Assembly (NCBI GenBank): GCA_023459675.1
Contig: JAEWTC010000088.1
Span: forward strand, 8,192 to 72,191
DNA from: Bacillota bacterium
Lineage (GTDB): Bacteria > Bacillota > Clostridia > Christensenellales > Aristaeellaceae
DNA length: 64,000 bases
Reading direction: 5' to 3'
A program made the translations under genes and the position numbers. A model generated the notes under the pieces. That model worked only from the letters and a program-made list of their open reading frames with translations, did no database searches and was not told the origin of the DNA. Positions 15,573 to 22,586 of the stretch are shown here, piece after piece. How positions within the stretch are numbered: position 1 is the stretch's first letter; each line of letters starts with the position of its first letter.

Positions 15573-16256
15573 GGGCTGTTTCCATTGTCCGAAGGCAAGG
15601 GGGCACACGGTGCGGCAAAGGTTGCACTCCGTGGTATCGTACCCCCTTGCCGTTTTCTGTCCGTAGGCTTTCGCGCGGCAGAGGTTTTGCTGTACGCGCC
15701 CGTTTGCGATCGCGCCCGCGGGGCAGCTGTCCACGCATTTCGTGCAGCCGGGGATACAGACGCTCTCCGCGGGCGGATCGGACGGCAGGGGCAGATCCGT
15801 CAGCACGACGCCGATGTTTAGCAGATTTCCGAATGCGCGGCTCAGCAGCAGCGTATTTTTGCCCAGCGTTCCAAGGCCCGCGCACACCGCCGCGTGCTTC
15901 ATGGAGATCAACCCGCGCCCTTCCAACCGTTCCGCGTCCCAGTACTCGTAGGGGCTGTCGCAGGGCACGGGCACGGCCTTGCAGCCGTACCGGTCCTCCA
16001 GCTCCCGGGCGAGCCGCAGCGCAAACGCGTCAATCTGCGCGTCGGCAAGTTCGTTAAAATGCTGATACACAAGCCGGGGGCTGACGGCGAACAGCCCCTT
16101 GGGCAGCGCAATGCCAAACACGATTGCCGTTTGGCAGGCAGGAAACAGATCGGCCGGCGAAAATCCCCGCGGCGCTCCCTGAAAACGCTCGATTCCGGCA
16201 AAACCGCACACGTCCGCCCCCGCGGCCAGCGTCAGCGCACGAATGGTTTCTTTCAT
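15567..16256 (-). CDS. Short QueG-like double [4Fe-4S] protein
   Basis: The 229-residue protein resembles the epoxyqueuosine reductase family but is much shorter than QueG (about 310-380 residues). The C-terminal half carries the two-cluster ferredoxin motif CIPGCTKCVDSCP and, further on, CNLCRTVCP. The centre has the family-like GLGTLGKNTLLLS sequence. ATG 16256 is chosen because GGAGGGGG abuts the alternative ATG at 16262. Convergent with tatD, it overlaps that gene by six bases. It could be a small reductase related to QueG, but epoxyqueuosine activity cannot be assumed because the HEAT-repeat C-terminus of QueG is absent. Confidence 0.7.
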   Translation of the reverse strand: MKETIRALTLAAGADVCGFAGIERFQGAPRGFSPADLFPACQTAIVFGIALPKGLFAVSPRLVYQHFNELADAQIDAFALRLARELEDRYGCKAVPVPCDSPYEYWDAERLEGRGLISMKHAAVCAGLGTLGKNTLLLSRAFGNLLNIGVVLTDLPLPSDPPAESVCIPGCTKCVDSCPAGAIANGRVQQNLCRAKAYGQKTARGYDTTECNLCRTVCPLAFGQWKQPL

Positions 16257-16404
16257 CGCCATCCCCCTCCAATCGTTTTACACCCTGTACAATCCATGAG
16301 CCAAGTACGTCCGAAACGTAAAGCCCAGCCCAGCGCCCGGCTGCGGCCCCGGAAATGCGGTGTGCTTCCCCATTTCCGCGCGGCGGAAGTAGTTTCCGCT
16401 TACG

Positions 16405-16439
16405 CGAAAACCGCCCGATATCAGCGATATCAGGCGGTT
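16405..16439 (-). terminator. Terminator of rpmB
   Basis: On the minus strand AACCGCC.GATATC pairs with GATATC.GGCGGTT around a three-base loop, followed by TTTTCG. It lies 19 bases past the rpmB stop. Confidence 0.75.
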
Positions 16440-16457
16440 AGGATGCATTGACAGTCT

Positions 16458-16676
16458 TTACGCTTGCACGTCCGACGACTTGGTCGGCAGTGCGCGCTGC
16501 ACCTTGCCGCTGCGCAGGCAACGGGTGCAAACGTTCAAGCGTTTTACCTGACCGTTCATCTCCACGCGGACGCGCTGCACGTTCGGCGCCCATAAACGAT
16601 GGGTTTTGCGATTGGAGTGGCTGACCAGGTTGCCGTTCAGCGTACCCTTTTCGCATACTTCACAAAACTTACCCAT
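16458..16676 (-). CDS. rpmB: Large ribosomal subunit protein bL28
   Basis: The 72-residue protein matches L28 over its whole length: CEVCEKG at the N-terminus, GNLVSHSNRKTHRLWAPNVQ in the middle, and a basic C-terminus. It is the zinc-binding form, with Cys5/Cys8 and Cys50/Cys53. AGGAGGTG precedes the ATG. It is monocistronic between a good promoter and terminator. A shadow frame covers the same bases and is not a gene. Confidence 0.97.
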   Translation of the reverse strand: MGKFCEVCEKGTLNGNLVSHSNRKTHRLWAPNVQRVRVEMNGQVKRLNVCTRCLRSGKVQRALPTKSSDVQA

Positions 16677-16721
16677 TTGCTACACCTCCTAACGGGAGAG
16701 ATCAATCATTACAGCCTTGCC

Positions 16722-16750
16722 ATTTTATCATCGAATGAACGGTTTGGCAA
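16722..16750 (-). promoter_or_regulatory. Promoter of rpmB
   Basis: On the minus strand TTGCCA (complement of 16745-16750) and TAAAAT (complement of 16722-16727) are 17 bases apart, about 45 bases before the ATG. Confidence 0.75.
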
Positions 16751-16774
16751 GAGGGTTTCGGCAATTTCTTTGCA

Positions 16775-17527
16775 TTAACCCTGCGTAACCGCGCTGAGGA
16801 GCTCCGCCAGGGAGAACGGAAAGGTCAGCACGCCCTCCACCTCGGCCGCGATCAGGCCCGCCTGGATGTAAAACACGAAGTTGCCGTCCGCGTCGAAGTA
16901 GAAATCCCGCTCCGGTGAAAACGCGGCGCGGAACTCTTCCTGCGTAACGCCGGGGAAATACGCCTTTTGCATCGCGGCGATTTCATACTGCACGATCTGC
17001 CACACGAGGCCGTACGCAAGCTCGGCCGCGACGTTCGCCTCGCCCGTTTCCTGTTCCAGGCCCATCGCCTGCGTGAGGGTGAGCCTTTGTCCCGCGTATA
17101 GGCCGTCCAGCGCAAACACGGCGGAATCATAGGTTTCCGTGAGCACGTTGCCCAGAAAACGCTGGTTGACCAGCACAACGCTCAGCGTCTGCGGATCGTA
17201 CGCGGTGATATCGTAATCCAGATCGACGTAATACTCGGGTTCCCCCGCGGCGGGCAGAGAATCCAGCCCGCCCGCCGCCGCGGGGATCCCGACAGATAAC
17301 AAATCGTTCGCATAGGCGGCGAAATACGCGTTTACGGCAGCCGCCTGCGGCAGTTCCTCCGTAAACTGCGGCAGCCGGTAACGGTACGAAAACCGTGCGG
17401 CGCCTTCCGCGCTCCCCTGGGGGTAGGAAACGGTTCCGCGCAGGGGCTGCGCCTCGAAAGCGGCTTGCGCCGAGGCGCCCGAAACCAATACCAGCACAAC
17501 GCCCGCGATACAGAGCAACCGCTTCAT
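16775..17527 (-). CDS. Secreted protein of DUF3298/DUF4163 type
   Basis: The protein has about 250 residues with an N-terminal signal peptide (MKRLLCIAGVVLVLVSGASAQA). The mature part opens with a FSYRYRLPQF strand and contains YYVDLDYDITAYDPQTLSVVLVNQ. It ends in FSPERDFYFDADGNFVFYIQAGLIA, which resembles the paired DUF4163-DUF3298 fold of secreted PdaC/RsiV-like proteins. No catalytic domain is present. ATG 17527 was chosen; a GTG at 17536 is possible. It lies 14 bases behind another secreted protein gene and is probably co-transcribed with it. Function unknown. Confidence 0.6.
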   Translation of the reverse strand: MKRLLCIAGVVLVLVSGASAQAAFEAQPLRGTVSYPQGSAEGAARFSYRYRLPQFTEELPQAAAVNAYFAAYANDLLSVGIPAAAGGLDSLPAAGEPEYYVDLDYDITAYDPQTLSVVLVNQRFLGNVLTETYDSAVFALDGLYAGQRLTLTQAMGLEQETGEANVAAELAYGLVWQIVQYEIAAMQKAYFPGVTQEEFRAAFSPERDFYFDADGNFVFYIQAGLIAAEVEGVLTFPFSLAELLSAVTQG

Positions 17528-17541
17528 AGCCGGCACCGTAC

Positions 17542-18585
17542 TCAGCCTACGCTGACCTCGTCGGACATGAAGGAGTTTTCCAGATACATCGTGTACATGC
17601 TGTAGAGGATGGATTGGCTGGTCGGGTAGGTCAGCGTAGCGGTATATACGTACTGCCCGGTTACGATGTAGACGGAGAATACGGTGTTGCCGTCCGCCGT
17701 TTCATAGGCGACGGTGGCATACTGGAATACGTCGTTGATGTTCATGCGCGCGCCTTCCACGGCGGCCGCGGCTTCCGTTGCGTAATCGGCAAGGGTTGCG
17801 CCGGTTTCATTGGCGGCGCGGGTGGCGGAGAAGGCGGCGGTGCCGTCCTGCGTTGTGGCGTAGAGCCCGTTTTGGTCCTCGGTTACGTTGGCTTCGAGGA
17901 AGAGGCTGGGGTACAGCACGGAGAAGCCCAGGTTGGTGTTGATGTATTCAATTAGCATGGCGTTGGTGTATTCCTGCAGCTCGGCTTCCAGCAGCAGTTC
18001 CGAGCCTACGGAGAAACCGTCGATCCGGTAGCCGCCCTTGGCCGCGTCGTCCTTGCGGAGGGTATACACCGCGCGGTCTTCCCAGGTCAGGGTTTGGAAA
18101 TCCTGCGCCCCCATCTGTTCGATGGGCATCGAGCCGCGGTAAATTTCACCGATCAGGTACGTGTCGCCGTTTTCGGCGGCCTTCGCATACACGGGCAGGA
18201 AGCCGACGTATTCATCCGCCGTTTCCGGCTGAGCGACCGCTTCCAGCGTTGGCAGCCCCGCGGAGAAGATACTCTTGAGCACCTGCTCCTGCTGGCTTAC
18301 GTCGGCAAGCGTGGCCTCGGTAATGCCTACGGATGCGCCGGCCTTCAGGCCATAGGTGAAGAAGAAAGCGACGAAGCTGGGATCCAGCGTCGTTTCTCCG
18401 TCGCCGATGACGACGGGGAAATCACTGGCGCTGATCGCCGCACCGGCAACCAGATCCAGTACCGGCAGCATCGCCTGGTAATCGGCTACGTTGATCGTCT
18501 CGGCGGTGCCGACAGTTGCCATGCCCGCCATCAGGCAGAGGGTGAACACGAACGCAAGAACCTTTTGGAATGCGCGTTTCTTCAT
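17542..18585 (-). CDS. Secreted protein of unknown function, 347 residues
   Basis: I do not recognise a family. The start at 18585 follows GGGAGG and begins a clean signal peptide (MKKRAFQKVLAFVFTLCLMAG, cleavage probably after the next VGTAE). The mature protein is acidic and rich in Thr, Tyr and Ala. It contains a section reminiscent of PsbP/DUF1795-like domains (GFSVLYPSLFLEANVTEDQNGLY, then ATTQDGTAAFSATR), which often bind cell-surface partners. A second secreted protein gene follows closely downstream. An envelope role is likely but unspecified. Confidence 0.55.
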   Translation of the reverse strand: MKKRAFQKVLAFVFTLCLMAGMATVGTAETINVADYQAMLPVLDLVAGAAISASDFPVVIGDGETTLDPSFVAFFFTYGLKAGASVGITEATLADVSQQEQVLKSIFSAGLPTLEAVAQPETADEYVGFLPVYAKAAENGDTYLIGEIYRGSMPIEQMGAQDFQTLTWEDRAVYTLRKDDAAKGGYRIDGFSVGSELLLEAELQEYTNAMLIEYINTNLGFSVLYPSLFLEANVTEDQNGLYATTQDGTAAFSATRAANETGATLADYATEAAAAVEGARMNINDVFQYATVAYETADGNTVFSVYIVTGQYVYTATLTYPTSQSILYSMYTMYLENSFMSDEVSVG

Positions 18586-18656
18586 GAGGTTTTCCTCCCA
18601 ATTTCTCCGGCGGCGTCCTGCCGCCGATGTAATAGAAACGTTACAGGATATCGGTT

Positions 18657-19502
18657 TCATCCCTTTTGAATATACTCCGCCGCCGAGATTGCGGCGACGT
18701 TGCCCTCCCCCGCGGCCTTGGCGACCTGGAGGGGTTTGCCTGTGCAGTCTCCCGCGGCGAAAACGCCGGGGATGTTCGTACGCATGCCGCGGTCCACGGC
18801 GATGCCGTTTTCATCGGCCTGCAGCCCGTCCAGCAGCATGCTCAGGGGCATGCCCGTGCGGAAGATGAATACGCCGTCGTACGTGCGCCGCGCCTTGCCG
18901 GTATCGACCGTCACTTTGCCGTCCGCGGTGCGTTCCAGCGCCGCGGGGCGCTCGTCCACGGTTGTAAAGCCCGCGGGCACAGGGTGCTTTTTCATCGGGT
19001 AGTAGTCCATCTGCGCTACGATGCCGTGCAGGAAATGCGCTTCCTCAGCGCCCTGCTCGCTTTCGGAAAGCACGGCCACGCTCTTCCCGCGGTAGAAATT
19101 GCCGTCGCACGTGGCGCAGTAGCTCACCCCGGCGCCGATCAGCGCTTCCTCGCCCGGCAGGAGTTTGGGCTTGGCCGCCCCGGTGGCGATGACGATCGTT
19201 TTGGCTTCCACCACATCGTTTTCCACCAGCAGCATGAAGCCTTCGTCCGTGGGGAGAATCTGGCGCACCATACCGGTCAGCGTCTCCGCGCCCAGCGATA
19301 CCGCCTGTTCTTCAAAGGCGTTGAGGATGTCGGCGCCTTTGGCTTGCTTCATCCCCGGGTAATTATCCACGCGGTCCGCCCGCGCGAGCCAGCTTAAGTT
19401 ATGCTTGGGGCCAATGACCACCGCTTGCAAGCCGCGCATGCGCGCCGTGATCGCGCAGCTGAAACCCGCGGGTCCTTTGCCTAGAATGGCTATGTCTGTC
19501 AT
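18657..19502 (-). CDS. Thioredoxin reductase-like flavoprotein lacking NADPH motifs (FFTR-like)
   Basis: The 281-residue protein has the TrxB layout: an FAD-binding N-terminus ILGKGPAGFSCAITA (residues 6-20), redox cysteines YCATC (Cys129/Cys132) and the second FAD motif GVFAAGDCTGKPLQVAKAAGEG. In the middle domain the NADPH-binding GGGxSA is replaced by SESEQGAEEA (147-156), and the HRRxxxR arginine patch is absent (YPMKKHP). That matches the ferredoxin-dependent flavin thioredoxin reductases described in Clostridium. It would reduce thioredoxin with ferredoxin instead of NADPH. ATG 19502 fits the promoter: the in-frame GTG at 19538 coincides with the predicted transcript start. No thioredoxin gene is adjacent. 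Confidence 0.8.
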   Translation of the reverse strand: MTDIAILGKGPAGFSCAITARMRGLQAVVIGPKHNLSWLARADRVDNYPGMKQAKGADILNAFEEQAVSLGAETLTGMVRQILPTDEGFMLLVENDVVEAKTIVIATGAAKPKLLPGEEALIGAGVSYCATCDGNFYRGKSVAVLSESEQGAEEAHFLHGIVAQMDYYPMKKHPVPAGFTTVDERPAALERTADGKVTVDTGKARRTYDGVFIFRTGMPLSMLLDGLQADENGIAVDRGMRTNIPGVFAAGDCTGKPLQVAKAAGEGNVAAISAAEYIQKG

Positions 19503-19544
19503 GATTGTCGCTGCCGCCGATGCGGCGCTCCTTTCCACCGTTCA

Positions 19545-19573
19545 AATATAACAAATCCGTAATACATTTGCAA
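19545..19573 (-). promoter_or_regulatory. Promoter of the FFTR-like gene
   Basis: On the minus strand TTGCAA (19568-19573) and TATATT (complement of 19545-19550) are 17 bases apart. Transcription would begin near 19538, which argues for translation from ATG 19502. Confidence 0.7.
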
Positions 19574-19763
19574 CGCTTTATCGCGAATTTGTTGTAAACA
19601 GTATAACACTCTTTCATATAATGCGCCATACCCGCAGGAAGCCCCGCGCGCCCACGCCCGCCAGTAAGCGGCGGCAAGCCTTTCATCGTTTCCGTATTGC
19701 CGTATCCGGCGAAAGGAAACGCCGCGGCCGGCAGCGAATCCTCGTTGCATAGGGGGCGTGCAT

Positions 19764-20561
19764 ATGAAAATTTACCTATCGGCCGATATGGAGGGCACGG
19801 CGGGCATCGTGCATTGGGACGAAACAACGGCGGGCCATCCGCAATACGGGTATTTCCAGGAGCAGATGTCCCGCGAGGTTGCCGCCGCGTGCCAGGGCGC
19901 GCTGGACGCCGGGGCGACCGAGATTCTGGTCAAGGACGCGCACGACAGCGCCCGCAGCATCATTCCCACGATGCTGCCGGAGCAGGCAAGGCTTTTCCGC
20001 GGCTGGAACGATACCCCGGAGATGATGATGGCGGGGCTGGACGAAAGCTTCGACGGCGTGCTGTTCACGGGCTACCACGCCGCGGCGGGCTCCAGCGCCA
20101 ATCCCCTGTCGCACACCATGGATACGCGGATTTACTCCCTGCGGTGTAACGGCAGGCTGCTGGCGGAGTTTGACATCAACGCGATGATCGCGGCCAGTTA
20201 CGGCGTTCCCGTATACTTTCTCTCCGGCGACCGCGGGCTTTGCGACGCCGCCCGGGAAACGGTTCCCCAGCTGCAAACCGTGGCGACCAACGAAGGCAGC
20301 GGCAGCGGGGCGATCTCCCTGCAGCCGGGCACGGCCGCCCGCAACATCCGGGAGACCGCAGCCAAAGCCCTGCGGCTGCCCAAAGCGGCCTGCCTCTACC
20401 CCATGCCCGGGGAATTCAAGATTGAGCTCAGCTTCAAGGACCACATCCCCGCCGCCAAGGCCGAAAATTATCCCGGCGTTACCCGCAGGGACGCGAAAAC
20501 CGTTTGCTTTGAAACGCGGAGCTTTCAGGAACTGCTGCGTACGTTCTACTGGATTTTGTAA
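19764..20561 (+). CDS. M55 family D-aminopeptidase (DppA-like)
   Basis: This is a zinc metallopeptidase of the DppA family, which removes D-amino acids such as D-Ala from peptides. The 265-residue protein starts MKIYLSADMEG with zinc ligands Asp8 and Glu10, then His60 (KDAHDS), His105 (TGYHA) and Glu135 (LLAEFDIN), the expected five metal-site positions. ATG 19764 has AGGGGGCGT at good spacing; the in-frame GTG at 19758 is too close. It could serve in recycling of cell-wall or dietary D-peptides. It runs ahead of a GNAT and a cysteine hydrolase with short gaps, so they may share a transcript. Confidence 0.88.
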   Translation: MKIYLSADMEGTAGIVHWDETTAGHPQYGYFQEQMSREVAAACQGALDAGATEILVKDAHDSARSIIPTMLPEQARLFRGWNDTPEMMMAGLDESFDGVLFTGYHAAAGSSANPLSHTMDTRIYSLRCNGRLLAEFDINAMIAASYGVPVYFLSGDRGLCDAARETVPQLQTVATNEGSGSGAISLQPGTAARNIRETAAKALRLPKAACLYPMPGEFKIELSFKDHIPAAKAENYPGVTRRDAKTVCFETRSFQELLRTFYWIL

Positions 20562-20611
20562 CGGCGGCACGCGCGCGGCGTTGTTCCGCCCTGCCGGGCA
20601 AGGAGGAAACG

Positions 20612-21175
20612 ATGGAACTAAACGTCAAGCCGTTAAGCCCCGCCACATGGGAGGATTTTGCCGTATTGGCCGAGCGCCACAACGGGGTTTGGGGCGGTTG
20701 CTGGTGTACCTGGTTTCACCGCAGCGATACCGTGCGCACGGGCGACACCGCTTTCAACAGGGAACTGAAAAAAGCGCTGGTCATGAGCGGCCGCGCGCAC
20801 GCGGCGCTTGTGTACGACGGCGACCGGCCCGTTGGGTGGTGCCAGTACGGCTCACCGGGGGAGCTTCCGCACATCTATCATCAAAAGCAGGTGGAGACGG
20901 ATGGTTATACGTTTCCGGACTGGCGGATCACCTGCTTTTTTGTCGATAAGGAATATCGCGGGAACGGCGTGGCGAAAGCCGCGCTGCTGGGCGCGCTGGA
21001 GCTGATCCGCCAGGCGGGCGGCGGCATGGTGGAAAGCTATCCGCAGGACACGCATGGGGAAACCATATCGGCTTCCTTTTTGTATAACGCGACCAGAACC
21101 CTGTTTGAGGAATGCGGCTTTACCTGCGTCGGCTCCAAAGGGAAAAACCATACGATCATGCGCAGGTTGATCTGA
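20612..21175 (+). CDS. GNAT family N-acetyltransferase
   Basis: The 187-residue protein has the GNAT fold. The acetyl-CoA motif A appears as ITCFFVDKEYRGNGVAKAALLGALELIRQAGG (about residues 105-137), in which the R/Q-x-x-G-x-G/A pattern is RGNGVA. The N-terminus contains a tryptophan/cysteine-rich stretch (GVWGGCWCTWFH) that recurs in one uncharacterised clostridial GNAT group. AAGGAGGAAACG precedes the ATG. The acceptor is unknown. Confidence 0.8.
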   Translation: MELNVKPLSPATWEDFAVLAERHNGVWGGCWCTWFHRSDTVRTGDTAFNRELKKALVMSGRAHAALVYDGDRPVGWCQYGSPGELPHIYHQKQVETDGYTFPDWRITCFFVDKEYRGNGVAKAALLGALELIRQAGGGMVESYPQDTHGETISASFLYNATRTLFEECGFTCVGSKGKNHTIMRRLI

Positions 21176-21280
21176 TACGAAGCCCTGCCCCAATGTTTCG
21201 TTCCCGGCCATCTGGTGTACGATAACCCATCGCAGCGGCTGGCGGTAACCGTTACGGTTCGGCCAGCGGAAAGGAACGCC

Positions 21281-21763
21281 ATGAAGAAAGCCCTATTGAT
21301 CATCGATATCCAGGAAGCCTATCTCGCGCATCGGCGCGCAGACCAGGACTATCGGCGCGTGATGGAGACCATCAACGCCGCCGCCGCGCAGTTCCGGCAG
21401 GCAAACCTCCCGGTTTTCGTGGTGCGGGATCTGTCCGAGGGCAGCGGCAACGAGTTTCGCAACGTGCGCGAGCTGCAAGCCGCACCGACGGACCTCGAAG
21501 TGCTGAAGGTGTACAACAACGCCTTCTGGAAAACGGAGCTCGACGACATGCTCCGCGAACGAAACGTAGACTGGGTGCTGCTGTGCGGCAACGCCGCCGA
21601 GTTCTGCGTGACCGCAACCTATTTCGGCGCGCTGGAGAACGGATATGCGGCCTATCTGCTCAAGGACGGCATACTGGCCGAGACCGAAACCGGGTTAGCT
21701 TCGCTGGAGCAGGTGCGCCCGCTGCTGACGAACGAACAGCTTTCCGGGATGCTGGCAGAATAA
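21281..21763 (+). CDS. Cysteine hydrolase, isochorismatase-like family
   Basis: The 160-residue protein has the Asp-Lys-Cys triad of the isochorismatase/nicotinamidase superfamily: Asp9 in LIIDIQEAY, Lys84 in NNAFWKTEL, and Cys109 in LCGNAAEFCV. ATG 21281 follows AAAGGAACGCC; the longer frame from 21215 has no ribosome site. Members hydrolyse amides or N-carbamoyl compounds. Nicotinamidase-type metal-binding residues are not obvious, so the substrate is open. Confidence 0.8.
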   Translation: MKKALLIIDIQEAYLAHRRADQDYRRVMETINAAAAQFRQANLPVFVVRDLSEGSGNEFRNVRELQAAPTDLEVLKVYNNAFWKTELDDMLRERNVDWVLLCGNAAEFCVTATYFGALENGYAAYLLKDGILAETETGLASLEQVRPLLTNEQLSGMLAE

Positions 21764-21765
21764 GT

Positions 21766-21793
21766 AAACGGCGGTCTGGAAAAGCCGCCGTTT
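21766..21793 (+). terminator. Possible terminator after the cysteine hydrolase
   Basis: A 9-bp perfect stem AAACGGCGG/CCGCCGTTT has a 10-base loop and begins right after the stop codon. The 3' T tract is short. The remaining bases to 22078 show no gene; only a weak TAAAAT (-10-like) appears near 22050. Confidence 0.55.
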
Positions 21794-22078
21794 CAGCATA
21801 TGCGGTTGACCGCCGGACGCAGGGTACGCTCGTCGCGTTCCCCTCGCCGCAGAAAACCAATCCGCTTTTGCAGACCGCAGCCGCGCAGGACGGCGTTGTG
21901 AACCCCGCCGTTACACAGCTCGTACCGGTTGAACCGAAACGGAAACATCTGGCGCGGATACATGCCGCGCCGAAGGTAACGTATGGCACGGCAAGGAAAC
22001 GTTGCGGCGGCGGAAGGAACTCGGCGCATGAATCTCGAAACACCGATGCTAAAATCAATATTAAAGGAGCGTTTTGAT

Positions 22079-22528
22079 ATGCCGAAAATTGCGATCGTAT
22101 ATCGGTCTCCCCATCACGGAAACACCAAGAAACTGCTCGACGCGATCAAAGCCGCGCATCCCGAGGTTACGCTCGTGCAGGCGGGCGAGGAAAGCGGCTC
22201 GCTCGCTTCGTTCGACGTGATCGGCTTTGCCTCCGGCATTTACATGGGCAAACTGCACAACACGGTGCGCAAGGCGCTCGCTTCCATGGACGGAGCGGGG
22301 CGCAAAGCCTTCGCGCTGTTTACCTGCGGCGATGCGGCGGGAGCGAAATACAGCGATAAATGCCTGTCCGCGATCCGCGAACGGGGGTTTGAAACGCTCG
22401 GGTTCTTCTGGTGCAAGGCGCTGGACACCTTCGGCCCGCTGAAGCTGGTCGGCGGCGTGAACAAGGGAAAACCCGACGCGGAGGACCTTGCCAACGCGGT
22501 GAAGTTCTTTGAAAGCCTGACCTTCTGA
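22079..22528 (+). CDS. Flavodoxin-family protein
   Basis: The 149-residue protein begins MPKIAIVYRSPHHGNTKKLLDAI, with the FMN phosphate-binding loop SPHHGNTKK. It continues with GFASGIYMGKLHNTVR and LFTCGDAAGAKYSDKC, the usual flavodoxin or flavodoxin_5 loops. ATG 22079 sits seven bases after AAAGGAGCG. It probably carries electrons in place of ferredoxin or serves a small redox enzyme. It is monocistronic, and its terminator overlaps the end of the convergent ABC-F gene. Confidence 0.85.
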   Translation: MPKIAIVYRSPHHGNTKKLLDAIKAAHPEVTLVQAGEESGSLASFDVIGFASGIYMGKLHNTVRKALASMDGAGRKAFALFTCGDAAGAKYSDKCLSAIRERGFETLGFFWCKALDTFGPLKLVGGVNKGKPDAEDLANAVKFFESLTF

Positions 22529-22550
22529 TATCACACGCGGCACAAAAATA

Positions 22551-22586
22551 GCGGAAACGGAGATTATGACTCCGCTTCCGCTTTTT
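22551..22586 (+). terminator. Terminator of the flavodoxin gene, overlapping the ABC-F 3' end
   Basis: GCGGAAACGGAG at 22551-22562 pairs with CTCCGCTTCCGC at 22570-22581 with one mismatch, followed by TTTTT. The stem includes the last codons of the convergent ABC-F gene. Confidence 0.75.
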
